The position numbers and the translations under genes are program-made. 64,000 nt of DNA from Sporothrix humicola (Eukaryota > Ascomycota > Sordariomycetes > Ophiostomatales > Ophiostomataceae), in the NCBI GenBank assembly GCA_021396245.1, contig WNYE01000029.1:62001-126000 (forward strand). Direction: 5' to 3'. Position 1 is the stretch's first letter. Each line of letters opens with the position of its first letter. The notes under the pieces are model-generated. The model had not been told where the DNA came from and searched no databases. It was given only the letters and a program-made list of their open reading frames with translations. Shown piece after piece: positions 19,844 to 30,387 of this stretch.

Positions 19844-21542
19844 TGAGGAGTGACCGAAGGTCACGACGATCAGCGGTGGAGCAGAGGAGCGGTCGGTTGG
19901 CAAGGCTGTGGTTTTGTTTGCGTTTGGATCTGCGAGGCTGACGGTGAAAATAATATGGCGTTACGGTGGCACGGGATTCTTCCTTACCTTGTCTGGGTAT
20001 ACTTGCATTTGTTTTTTCTGCGGGACGTCTCGGTTCTCGGTTCTCGATTGTCGATTTTTGTTCGTTATTCATCTTTATTTTGCCTTTGAATTATTTTTCT
20101 CTCTCTGTCTTCTTTATCTTTTCTTTTGCTCCTCTTGATCTCCTAACCTTCCATGCCTGTTCTTTGCCATATTCCGTTGGACAATGGCTTGATTTTTATG
20201 CATTTTTGTTTTGTGCTCATGCTTTTCTTCTCGGCTTCGTTCTGACATTTTAATCTTTGTTGCTTTTTAAGTTCTATGCGTGGATGGCATTCGATATCCT
20301 TATATTTCTTGTCTAGTTTTTTTTTCTTCACTGTCAGAACTTTATTGGCGGCCTGATGGAATTCAAGCTCTTTGAAAAGTCGTGGTCATTTACAGCCGTG
20401 TCTGCATTCCTCGAAACATGCCTTGCCAAATCGGCAACTACCGTAGAATGACTCAAATGAACTCATACTGAGTTGGGGTGACTCTTTCACAGCTCCGTTT
20501 CCGCCAATCAGACACGCCAATCTGCGGAGAGGAGCTGCCATTCTGACCTCTAGCAGTTCTTTCCTTCTTTCCTTCTGGTTGTTCCTCCTGTTCCTGCTCC
20601 TGCCCTTTCTCTGTTGTCTCTCATTCTGTGGCTCGGTGCAAGGCTGAGCCTGTTAGCGTTGTCGAAGCCCCGGCCTGGCCGCCGGATGACACATTTTGAC
20701 GGGAAGCAGCGAACAGGGGGAAACAGCAAAACGGGAAGGAGCACTGGCGTTAGCCGAGATGGGAAGCTGCACGTACGTTTTGTGCATTTTATAGCGGACA
20801 GACCGCTAAAATACAGTGGACAACAGCGAGCTTGCAGTTGCGATTCGCAGTTTCTGGAACGTGTGCGTGTGAATTTGCCCCGCGGCACTTGGTCCGTGCG
20901 CCACCCAAACCATTCCAAACCACGCAGCAAAACACCACTGCGAAGCTTTTTTGTGTGCTTTTTGGTGCTTTCTGATGTCGCGCCCCGCCGATCAGCCAAT
21001 GAGAGCAACCGATGCTAAGAAGGAGGGAGCGATTGGAAATTCAAAAACTGCCCCAACGAGGAAAAATTGTGAGAAGAAGAAGGAGCTGGAAGACGAAGAC
21101 GAACGGCAAGAGGAAAGAGCATCTGACAGCAACTTCCTTAAAAGACAAATCATTCTCGTCTCTTGTTAACATATGAATCTTCTCCTTTTCCTTTTCTCCC
21201 TTTCTCTTTCTCTCCCCATACAAACTTCTCCCTAGAATTTCTCAGATTCCTTTTCGATTTCGACCAGCGTTCCTGTCCAGCATTTTTTAGCTTTAGCCTA
21301 TCTGCATCATAATATCTGTTTGCCGCTAGGCGTTTGTGCCATATTTTTTATATTTTATTTTTCACATCGACACTTCGACCTTCCTTCCCCTCATTCTCTC
21401 TCAACCTCGACTCTTCAACGAGAGCATTACAACCACGCTGACGACTACGACGTCAATCACGACCACGACGACGGAGACGGCATCCTCCCTGCTCAACTCT
21501 CCACCCACCATTCGACACACCCGCGAACAAACCCAACAAGCC
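19844..21542. other. Intergenic region with trailer of SWIB gene and leader of Hel2 gene
   Basis: The left half is T-rich trailer-like sequence. An inverted TAGCGG/CCGCTA pair is at 20792-20808. The last 350 bases (21.2-21.54 kb) are pyrimidine-rich leader. The frame upstream of ATG 21543 stays open to 21336, but the encoded Thr/Ser-rich residues look like leader. Confidence 0.5.
20792..20808. promoter_or_regulatory. Inverted TAGCGG-N5-CCGCTA element
   Basis: TAGCGG and CCGCTA face each other across 5 bases, flanked by TTTTA and AAAAT, so the arms are nearly palindromic over 20 bases. The same TTTAGCGG core recurs in other intergenic regions of the window. Confidence 0.4.
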
Positions 21543-24260
21543 ATGGCTGACAGCAGCACTGGCACTTCAGCAACTGGTGGCGGTGGCGGTGGTGATCACG
21601 GAAACGCAAACCCATCACAGAGACAACCAAGACGAGGCGGCGGCGAAGGTGGCCGTGGCCGGGGCCGTGGAGGAGGCGGTCGCGGACGCGGCGGTGACGG
21701 AGCAGGACGTGGCGGTGGACGCGGAGGCCGCGGTGGCGATTCACAAGAAGGCGGAAATCAGAACAACAACCAACGGCGACGGGGTGGAGGCCGCGGCGGA
21801 CGCCATGGCGGCGGTGACCACCGGCGGCACGGCTCTACTGACGCTGCCGAGGGAGATGCTGCTGCTTCTGCCACACCACAACAGTCACGCAAAGATCCTC
21901 TGCTGAGACCACCACAGCCAGCCGGTGAAGGCAGCGGTGGCGAGGACGGTGCCGCCGACGACGACGCCGAGGTGTGCTTCATCTGCGCCAACCCCGTCAT
22001 CCACCACGCCATTGCACCCTGCAACCACCTGACGTGCCACATCTGCGCTCTGCGGATGCGTGCCCTCTACCGCACAAAAGACTGCCCGCACTGCCGGACA
22101 CCGGCTCCCTACGTCATCTTTACCGACGACCCGGCACGGCGCTTCGAGGACTACACGGATGCCGACATCAGCAGCACCGACGACAACATCGGCATCAAGT
22201 ACACCAACGAGGACATTGTCGGCGACACGGTCTTGTTGTTGCGGTACAACTGCCCCGACGAAATCTGCGATTACGCCGGCTTTGGATGGCCCGATCTGCA
22301 CCGCCACGTGCGCTCGACGCACCACAAGAAGATGTGCGATCTGTGCACGCGCAACAAGAAGGTCTTTACGCACGAGCACGAGCTGTTTTCCGAAAAGGCG
22401 CACGAGAAGCACATGCGGCACGGCGACGACAAGCCAGGCGCTGTCGACCAGACGGGTTTCCGCGGCCACCCGCTGTGCGGCTTCTGCGGCGAGCGCTTCT
22501 ATGACGACGACAAGTTGTATGAACACTGTCGGAACAAGCACGAGCGCTGCTTCATCTGCGACCGGCGGGACTCGCGCCAGCCGCACTACTACCGCAACTA
22601 CAACGAGCTCGAGAAGCACTTCCGCAAAGACCACTTTATCTGCTCTGACCGCGAGTGTCTCGAGAAGAAGTTTGTCGTCTTCGAGGCCGAGCTCGATCTC
22701 AAGGCGCACCAGCTCAGCGAGCACGGCAACACGCTATCCAAGGACGTGCGTCGCGACGTGCAGGTTGTGAGCATGGCCGATTTCGATTTCCGGAGCGGCG
22801 AGGGCAGTGGTGGTCGTGGGGGCGGCGGTCGCAGTCATCAGGGCCGCGCCAGCCGTGGCCGTGACCCGAATGCCGACGCACCCGTTGCCACGAGCTCTGG
22901 CCAGAGCATGCGCCGCGACGAAATTGCCTACCAGCGCCAGCTGGCCATCCACTCGGCACAGTCGATTTCGAACCGCACATTTGGCAGCCACCTCTCTTCG
23001 CCAGCACCGACACCTGCCCAGGCTTCACGAAATGCCTCTCCTGCCAACGCCAACACTCCCCCGTCCGGCCGCAACAACGCTTCCTCCTCTTCTGCCGCTC
23101 AGTCATCTTCCACCGCCTCTGCCTCGGCCGACCAGCTAATCGATCCTATGAGCGCTATGAGCGCGTCCGACCTGGCCAACCTGTCGCCTGCCGAGCGTGC
23201 TCGTCTTGTGCGCCACGGCGCCGTTATTGAGCGCGCGTCCAACCTGCTGGGCAGCAACCCGAGCAAAGTCAACGCCTTCCGCTACAACATCTCCTCGTAC
23301 CGGTCGGGCGCCCGCAGCGCCACGCAGCTGATCGACGCCTTTTCAACTCTGTTTTCCGAGACGAGCGACACGGCCCTGAGCAGTCTGGTGCGCGAGGTCG
23401 CCGATCTGTTTGACGACGCTCAAAAAGCTGACGCGCTCCGCAAAGCACTGCACGACCGTCGAGCGGCTGCCGGCGGTGCCGAGGGCAGTGTCCAGGAGGA
23501 CTACCCCTCGCTGCCGACTCTCGGAGGCATGCACGGCGCCACGACGTCGACGAGCGGCTGGGCAGCGGCTGCTTCAGCGAATGCGCCGTCTGTCGCGAAC
23601 CACACGTCCTCGACCTCGTCAACGCGCGTCCTGCGCCTCAAGCACAGCACCCGTCTCGGTGGACCCTCGACTTCCTCCTCGTCTGTAATATCGACGCCCA
23701 GCTCGCGCGATCCCAGTGGCCGCTCAGTGCCCGGTGCCACATGGACGGCGCCGTCGCGGACTCCTAACACGATGAGCTCGGTCGTGGCGCCGCGCCCGCA
23801 AGCGTCAGCCGCCTTCCCGGCCCTGCCTAGTGCGGCCGGAAAGAAGGCAGCCCCGTCCTCTTCGTGGGTGAATGTCAGCGGCGGCGCCAGTGCCTCGACG
23901 CTAGCCTCGCGCGTCGGTAGCGGCGTCGGCGGGTCTAGCAACTCGGCCGGCCGCTACGCCTCTCTCTCAGCAGGACCAAGCTCGGGCTCGAGCACACCTC
24001 TGGGCGGTGCCCGTCGTGAAGATGCCTTCCCTGCTCTGCCGGCTGCGCCCAAGCCGCCACCGCCGTCTGTCTTTGGCTATGGTCGCAAGGCTGTCCGTCG
24101 CGACCTGGGCGGCGGCAACCAGGACACGGGCTTCTCGTGGGGGGGCGAAGGTGCCGGCGAAGGCTCGTCGTCTGCGGCGGCTGCTGAGCCCGAAGACGAG
24201 TCGGGCAAGGGCAAGAAGAAGGGCCGCCAGGGCAAGAAGGTGCTTGTCCAGTGGGGTTAA
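21543..24260 (+). CDS. HEL2: E3 ubiquitin ligase Hel2/ZNF598 (RING plus C2H2 fingers)
   Basis: This 905-residue protein has the layout of the ribosome-collision sensor that ubiquitinates small-subunit proteins on stalled ribosomes. The RING finger is C145-F-I-C148, C160-N-H162, C165-H-I-C168 and C181-P-H-C184. A set of C2H2-type fingers follows at about 240-400, with the diagnostic HRHVRSTHHKKMCDLC, LCGFCGERFYDDDKLYEHCR, RCFICDRR and YYRNYNELEKHFRKDHF. The N-terminus (30-95) is an unusually long Gly/Arg-rich (RGG) tract that may bind RNA. The C-terminal half is Ser/Ala/Pro-rich and disordered, ending in a basic KKKGRQGKKVLVQWG tail typical of fungal members. ATG 21543 is in good context (GCCATGG). 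The size is close to human ZNF598 (about 900). Confidence 0.93.
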   Translation: MADSSTGTSATGGGGGGDHGNANPSQRQPRRGGGEGGRGRGRGGGGRGRGGDGAGRGGGRGGRGGDSQEGGNQNNNQRRRGGGRGGRHGGGDHRRHGSTDAAEGDAAASATPQQSRKDPLLRPPQPAGEGSGGEDGAADDDAEVCFICANPVIHHAIAPCNHLTCHICALRMRALYRTKDCPHCRTPAPYVIFTDDPARRFEDYTDADISSTDDNIGIKYTNEDIVGDTVLLLRYNCPDEICDYAGFGWPDLHRHVRSTHHKKMCDLCTRNKKVFTHEHELFSEKAHEKHMRHGDDKPGAVDQTGFRGHPLCGFCGERFYDDDKLYEHCRNKHERCFICDRRDSRQPHYYRNYNELEKHFRKDHFICSDRECLEKKFVVFEAELDLKAHQLSEHGNTLSKDVRRDVQVVSMADFDFRSGEGSGGRGGGGRSHQGRASRGRDPNADAPVATSSGQSMRRDEIAYQRQLAIHSAQSISNRTFGSHLSSPAPTPAQASRNASPANANTPPSGRNNASSSSAAQSSSTASASADQLIDPMSAMSASDLANLSPAERARLVRHGAVIERASNLLGSNPSKVNAFRYNISSYRSGARSATQLIDAFSTLFSETSDTALSSLVREVADLFDDAQKADALRKALHDRRAAAGGAEGSVQEDYPSLPTLGGMHGATTSTSGWAAAASANAPSVANHTSSTSSTRVLRLKHSTRLGGPSTSSSSVISTPSSRDPSGRSVPGATWTAPSRTPNTMSSVVAPRPQASAAFPALPSAAGKKAAPSSSWVNVSGGASASTLASRVGSGVGGSSNSAGRYASLSAGPSSGSSTPLGGARREDAFPALPAAPKPPPPSVFGYGRKAVRRDLGGGNQDTGFSWGGEGAGEGSSSAAAAEPEDESGKGKKKGRQGKKVLVQWG

Positions 24261-24403
24261 GAGGGAGTGACTTTGCTTTTAAAAGTCTTTTGAAGGACAG
24301 CATGATTTGTTTAGATCTGCCGACTGGCAGCAATATTGCATACAATACAAAATCTGTAAATTATCCAAATCTATGTCTTTACTGCATTATCTCCTTTTTG
24401 TGA

Positions 24404-26823
24404 TCACCTGCTGTATGTCCCCGAAATGGTGTAGTCCTTCTTTGGCCCTCGCACGGCATACTCGAGATTCCAGTCCGTCACGTTGACGCCTTTCACGCCA
24501 AACTCGTAGTGCACGTCGTAAAAGTCGTCAATGCACAGGTGGCCCGCCGTCGCCTTCCAGCCCTTGCGGATCGGTGACGGCTCAAACTCGAGGCCGTGGA
24601 ACAGGTAGTCGGCCTTGGAGGCGTCGTCGGTGCGTGCAAACCACACGCTCAGGCGGTCGTCGGTGTGGTTGTACCGCCACACATAGCGGCGCGTCGCCCG
24701 GAAGGAGGGACCATTCGTCGCCGTAAATGTGCCGTCCTCGACATACAGGTACTCGTCGACCTGGCCAGCCTTGACTGCGTCTGCTTCGAGTCCCGACAGG
24801 CCGTCAGATGTCCCCTCTCGTAGTCGAAACTCGGCAGTCCCGACAAACCGGCCGCTTGGGTGGCTCGGCAGGCGGCTGGTCAGCATGCGGTCGAGCTTCC
24901 ATGTTCCCTGCAGACTGCGGAACACGGCACGGGCGACAAACTTGCTGTCGTGCAGGCCGGCCTTTATTGTTTCGCGCGTATTCTCTATCGACTTGGCATT
25001 GTCCACACTGTCGACGGTCGGCTCGCCGTTGGTGTTTTCGTCGCCCTCGTCGCCGTCGCCGTCAAAGTAGTGAGCGGGCGTGATGACGTCCATTGTGACG
25101 TTGGCCGTCTGGAGGTCGGCGTCGGCTGGGTCGGCTGCCCTTCGTGGAATGCCCAATGCCTCCCCAAAAGTGTGCATCAGGTACAGGTAGTCGCCCATTG
25201 GGAACTGCGACGTGCGGTCCGGGTCTGCCCTCAAAGCCAGAGTGCGCTCGATGGAACGGTCTTCTGCGAGAGCTGCAGCAAGCTGTGGCCATTCTGGTGT
25301 TGGCGGGACCCAAGACGATGTGTTTTCTGCCGGCTTCGAGGCGTTGACATCCGACACGAACAGGGCAGTGGCCAGGCGGGCCTGCATCTCCATGACGCCC
25401 CAGTACGGCGAGCGGTAGTAGCCAACAAACGCCAGGTTGGCGACGGCCGGGTGGTATGTGCTGTGGAAAGCGAGGGCGACACTCTGGCGGCCATCTGTGT
25501 CGTCAAAGTGGAGGGCCTTCTTGACAGAGTCTGGGAAGAACGACAGCGAAGAAGCAGCAGAAAAGCCAGTGGCCAGAATGACAGCAGCCACATCGTCGAC
25601 AGTTTCCGACCCAGACGAAGAGTTGACGGTTGCCTGGGTGTCCTTGACCTCTGCCAGCTTGCCCGTCGACAGAGTAATCCGTCCTGAGCGGACATGCTCC
25701 AAATAAGTATCGCTGACGGCCATCATCGGCGGCGCATCTCTCACGGCACTTCCTTCAGAAATGGCCAGAGCCGGATGGATGTTGGCCTGGTCGGTTCCGA
25801 GTGCCGTCTCAAAAAGGCCATGCACAAACCTGGCCGTCTCGACCGTGATATGGCCCTGTGTGTCGGTCAATGGCTGCGGCCGTTTGCGAATGTTGTACGA
25901 GGGCAGATCGAACGGGAGGAATGGCGGTGCATCAGCAGCCGGCGACGGCGAGGTGTGCAAAGGAAACACCCAGAAGGGCTGCTGGATAATGTGTTGGACA
26001 GAGGCGGCAGGCAAACCAGAGTCTCCCTTTGAGCCTGGCTTATGTTCAGCCGACGACAAATGGCTGGCGATTGTGGCGGCAATTTCAACGCCAGAAAACT
26101 GGCCGCCTGCAACGACAATCTTGCCTTTCCCTCCCTTTTGCGTGAGCTGACCAGCAAAAAGCGTATCCAGATCACGGTAGGCACTGCTGTGGATGACTGG
26201 AACAGGTCCTGTCGTAGTCGTCTCGAAGCCTTTGGGGATAATTGGACTGCCGAAATAGCCGCTGGCCACGACAAGATAGTCAAACACGCCCGCGTCGACT
26301 TCTTTCTTGGCCTCACCATCCGTGGCTTGCGTCCACACATGCCAGCCGCCCTTTCCTCCGTCGATCGGCTCGGCTTTGGTCACTTTGTGGCCCAGTTTCA
26401 GCACCAAATCGCCGCCGTGTTGGTGTCCGCGGCAGTATCGCTGGTAGTACTTTTCCAGGTATTCGCCAATCTGCCACGCACGCGGAAACGACGGCGACCC
26501 GTCTTCCCAGGCCACGCCGCTGAGCTGGACCGTGTGTCGGCTCTGGTTGGCGAGCATCAGCGGGTGGACCAATCCTGAGGAGTCCGTGGGAGAACTCGGC
26601 CACAGGCCGCCAATGCGCGGCTGGCTGTCGACGAGCGTCACTTGGAACTTGGAGCGCGCGCGGCGGTCCCAGAGCAGGTTCTTGGCCGTAGCGAGGCCAG
26701 ACGGGCCGGAGCCTGAGAAGTCAGTAAGGATTCAAACAAAAAAGAAGTAAGGCCTCGAGCGAAGTGAGGACAAAAGAAGACACAAAACTAACCGATGATG
26801 CAGACCGTCTTGCGGTCGGCCAT
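24404..26823 (-). CDS. Flavin-containing monooxygenase fused to C-terminal DUF6314
   Basis: Exon 1 is 31 nt (26823-26793). An 80-nt intron (GTTAGT to TCTCAG, 26713-26792) splits the FAD motif. Exon 2 is 26712-24404; total 779 residues. The junction rebuilds I-I-G11-S-G13-P-S-G16, the FAD-binding GxGxxG. A second dinucleotide site, VVAGGQFSGVEIAATIAS, lies near 208-226, preceded by VVASGYFGSPIIPKG as in FMO/Baeyer-Villiger families. From about 595 to the end there is a separate lipocalin-like domain: FRSLQGTWKLDR, GRFVGTAEF, YVEDG, RRYVWRY, DDFYDVHYEF and the terminal VRGPKKDYTISGTYSR, characteristic of DUF6314. The substrate is unknown; the C-terminal domain might hold or sense a small ligand. 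No signal peptide. It converges with Hel2 with 143 bp between stops. Confidence 0.85.
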
Positions 26824-27627
26824 GGCGGGCAGCGGATGCCGGCGCGCCAGCCGCGAGAGAAGACTGGACGTCGTGGGAGTGGAGGGGGAGGTGTAGTTGA
26901 TTGTGAGAGTGGTGAAGAGTAAATTGTGTGGAAGTGAAGAAGACTACGAGAAAATGAGTGAAGTCAAAGAGAGCAGGCGCAATGTCGTGATGTTGAGCTC
27001 AAAGCTCTTGCTTGGAAGGTGCGATTCTCACAAAGCCCGCCTGCCGTTTCGAGCAAACCCCACCAGAATCGCCGACTTGGGCCAATCGTCAGCAGCCGTG
27101 GTGCTGCCTTTTAGGGCACCTCTCAACATTTTAGCGGTTTCGCCGAGGATTGCCGGAGGTCGCACAGCGGCTGAGTGTCTCACCAATTTTCTTTGTCTTT
27201 CTGCTGAGTTTCTTTTTCTATTTACTCAGGCTGGTCATCCATTTATTCTCACGTCTCACATATTCTGACTACAGTAGTTCAAGTTATCACAAAGTCAAGA
27301 CCAAGTATTGCCATTTAGGGTTAATTATTGCTTCTATTTACAGTAGGTTCGAAATGAGGTATCAATCGACCGAAAGTCTAGAAGAAGAGAAAGGGAATAA
27401 AAGGCATAAAAAAGAAGAAAGGAATCGTGACAGAAAACGAGAAACGTGCCCCGGGTGCCTTTATAAATTATGGCACAGCTTAACAAAGCAGAGAGGAAAA
27501 CAGACCAGCCCATGCTTGGGGAATAGCGGAAAGTAAGAGAGGGACATAAAAACATGCCGAAATGCCATCCAAGCAAGATAGCAAACAAATAAAACCATAT
27601 CAAAACGAGCCCGTCATCCTCCGATCC
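26824..27627. other. Intergenic region: promoter of the monooxygenase and trailer of the UBX gene
   Basis: No gene is seen. A TTTTAGCGG motif at 27129-27137 lies about 310 bp upstream of the monooxygenase start. Confidence 0.5.
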
Positions 27628-29454
27628 TTACTCCAAGAACTCGATCATGACGGTGGCCTGCTTAAGGCCGGCCTCCTCGATCGTCTTGTCCAGATCCTCG
27701 AGCAGATCGTGGCCCTGCGGCATCACCTTGAGCTCAAAGGCTTCACCCTCGTGGCCCTCGAGCGGTGCGGCCTTGAGCCATTCGTAGATGCGGACAACAG
27801 GGTCGCTAGTGGCAAAGCGGCGGATGACACGGCCGGTCGGGTGACGGAACTGGATGCGCGTTGCCGCAGAGGGAGGAGTGCTTGTTGGGGGTTCTTCGTG
27901 GGGTCTGTCGGATGCAATAGCTGCAAAGGCAGATGCTTCGCCGTTGGCCTCCTCCTCCTCGGGTTCAGCTTTGGCCTCGGGCGCCGGTGTTCCCGTCAAC
28001 TCGTCCGGATCTTGGACGCCATTGCTTGATCCCTCGCCGGACGCTTCGCCGCTGCCGCTGGCCCCACCCGCCGTCGCCAGGCTGTTGCGCAGGGCCATCT
28101 CCAGCATCTCGTCCTCCGTCATGCGCCCGACATCCTTGACGACGGCCTGCGGCTTGGTGCGCTGCACGGGGTTCTTCTTGGTGGCGTCCAAACTATAGCG
28201 ATCCAAGAACTCGGCGAGCTGCGCGTGGAACTCGAGGGCGGTGGGGAACGGCCGGCCCGACCAGACCTTGACCTGTTCGCCGGTGCGCGGGTCGACGACG
28301 CCAATGTGCGGGTAGTTGTCGGGGTTCTCGTCCTGGCCACCGGGCATGTAGTAGGCAATGTACGACTCGGCCTGGATGTCGTCCTTGCTGTATTGGAGGA
28401 AGACAAAGTTCTCGCGCACGAGCTGCTTGATGGCCTCGTCCTTCCAGATGTCGCGGTTGAGTGCCTGGCACTGGAAGTCGGACATGTCCTGGATGTTGGC
28501 CAGGATCCAGCGTTTTTCCTCTTTGCCAATCGCCCGCGCCTCGTCCCACGACGAGACGTGCTCGATGAGGTCGTAGGGCGGGCGGAACAGGTCAGCCAGG
28601 CGCGCCTGCCGTGTCGTCGGCGGCACCGGTGCAGAAGACGAAGAGGGGCTGGCGTTCTCGTCTGTCACGCCGCTTGTCTGTGAACTGCCGGCCGCAGTCG
28701 GGTCGTCCCAGACCTGGTTGAAGGGATTGCGAGGGCCGCGTGCCCGCTGCCGTGCTGCACGCATCTGCTCGTACATCGGCTCGACGCCATAGCTGCCGAA
28801 GCCGCCGCTGCCGCCGACGTACGACGGCTCCACCAGCATTTCGGTTGTCCGTCCCATGGGCGCCCGGATATCGTCGTCGCCGCCAGCTCCTCCTCCACTG
28901 CCTCCGCCTGGTGGCTCCGCGTACATTTCCTCCTGCAACCGCTTGGCCATGGCCGCGTCTTCTTCTTCCTGGGCTGACCGGGCCACGGTCTCGGCTGCTG
29001 CCGCATCAGACATTTGTGCATCGACGTCGATCACGTCGTCGTCGTCGTCGATATCCTCCAAATCCTCGAGCTCGTCGAAGTCCATATCGTCGTCGTCGTT
29101 GTTTCCTGCATTTCTTTCGTCGTCGCTATCGTCGATTGTAATCACGCCGGCGGCGTCTTCACGATTCCGCGACGAAGAGGCTGTCTGACCCTGTCCTCGC
29201 GCCCGCCTCGATCTGCTCGACGAGGCTGTCCGGCTGCCGCCGGCTGGTGTGCTCCTTGACGACTCGCGTGCGGCTGAGGAGGTTGCCGCCGCCGACGCTG
29301 CGGGCTGCCGTGCCAGCGTCTCGGCCATGTCCGTGTCATAGAAGAGCACGGCCGCCTGCTCAATGTTGCCGCCCGAGATCTCCAGCAGCTGCCGCGCCAC
29401 CGGCTCCGACGCGCCCGTAATGGCCACAAAGTTGGCCACCAAATCGTCGTCCAT
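27628..29454 (-). CDS. UBX5: UBA-UAS-UBX protein, Cdc48/p97 cofactor (Ubx5/UBXN7 type)
   Basis: The 608-residue single-exon product has a UBA-like domain at 4-45 (VANFVAITGASEPVARQLLE), a Ser/Arg-rich and then strongly acidic linker (56-150), a UIM-like helix at about 162-177, a UAS thioredoxin-like domain at about 288-421 (FRPPYDLIEHVSSWDEAR, ILANIQDMSDFQCQALNRD), a second UIM at 446-461 (EDEMLEMALRNSLA) and a C-terminal UBX domain at 530-608 (RIQFRHPTGRVIRRF). This is the domain order of yeast Ubx5 and human UBXN7, adaptors that link the AAA ATPase Cdc48/p97 to ubiquitinated clients and cullin ligases in nucleus and cytosol. The start at 29454 is the first ATG and begins the UBA domain directly. 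Confidence 0.9.
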   Translation of the reverse strand: MDDDLVANFVAITGASEPVARQLLEISGGNIEQAAVLFYDTDMAETLARQPAASAAATSSAARESSRSTPAGGSRTASSSRSRRARGQGQTASSSRNREDAAGVITIDDSDDERNAGNNDDDDMDFDELEDLEDIDDDDDVIDVDAQMSDAAAAETVARSAQEEEDAAMAKRLQEEMYAEPPGGGSGGGAGGDDDIRAPMGRTTEMLVEPSYVGGSGGFGSYGVEPMYEQMRAARQRARGPRNPFNQVWDDPTAAGSSQTSGVTDENASPSSSSAPVPPTTRQARLADLFRPPYDLIEHVSSWDEARAIGKEEKRWILANIQDMSDFQCQALNRDIWKDEAIKQLVRENFVFLQYSKDDIQAESYIAYYMPGGQDENPDNYPHIGVVDPRTGEQVKVWSGRPFPTALEFHAQLAEFLDRYSLDATKKNPVQRTKPQAVVKDVGRMTEDEMLEMALRNSLATAGGASGSGEASGEGSSNGVQDPDELTGTPAPEAKAEPEEEEANGEASAFAAIASDRPHEEPPTSTPPSAATRIQFRHPTGRVIRRFATSDPVVRIYEWLKAAPLEGHEGEAFELKVMPQGHDLLEDLDKTIEEAGLKQATVMIEFLE

Positions 29455-30387
29455 TGTGGGGGTGGCAAAGGAAGTGGAAGGTGATCAAATGTTGAGAGGT
29501 AGAGTTGAAAAGGCCAAAAGGTTGTGTCGAAAAGCTGTTTTCTTCGCGTGGTTATCGTCGAGTGAAGCTGTTTTGCTGGCGGTAAACGAAACGCGAGTTG
29601 CCCCTCCTTTAGGTGCAGACGCGGTCGGTGGCGGGGAGGAGATGAATGATGACTCGCTCTGTGTGGTCGAGATAGACTCGTGTCGAGTTGGATGTAAAAG
29701 GAGTTGAAGGAAAAGCGATTTTAAAGGAGACGAGAAATATTATGTAAAGTCGAGATAGGCCATCCGCAAAAGGCAGCCGCGAGTTGGTGCTCGGTATTTT
29801 GTTAGGCGCTCACTCAGGCAGGCACGATGGTGACGAAGAATTGTGTGTGGCGGTGGGCAAGCCAGGCAAGGAAGGCGCACTGTTTTGCACGCAGTCTGCC
29901 CCGCGTTGCCAGTTCCTCCCAAGAGCCAGGCGAACCAGGCACTAATTTTGTGAGCAAAAAGAGCTATCCAGTGGGATGAGAGTGCTGTGACGCAATGGGG
30001 GCCGCCTTGTGCTCAGCCAAGGTCCGGCCAATCAGAGTAAGCGGGGACTTCCGTCGTGCATCCAAAGATCACAGTATGTTGGTAGTGAGAGATGCATCAA
30101 ATACAGTGTGTTTAGTATCCACACAAATTAATGGGCAAAAACAACACCGGATTCAGCATTCAACAAAAACTGATTTAATTTCAAATTGACAAAAAGCCCC
30201 CATAGAAGTACATTAAAACTGCTGAGAAAGAGTCGCATACTCTGAATAAAGCATTTCACTGTGAAATATCTAATAGTATTTGCCCCGTGACAATGATAGA
30301 TAAACGTCAAAATATATTCGCACGATGCTCTATGATATATAAACAGAAATCATGAAAACGCTCTTATACAAAACAATCCTTCAAGCT
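29455..30387. other. Intergenic region, no gene seen
   Basis: This is the promoter and leader of the UBX gene on the left (29455 to about 29950) and AT-rich trailer of ECM29 on the right (about 30100-30387). Confidence 0.5.

Noticed and set aside
21336..21542. N-terminal extension of the Hel2 frame by 69 residues
   Set aside because: Ser/Thr/Leu-rich, leader-like; the ATG at 21543 has a better context (GCCATGG) and begins the expected disordered RGG tract.
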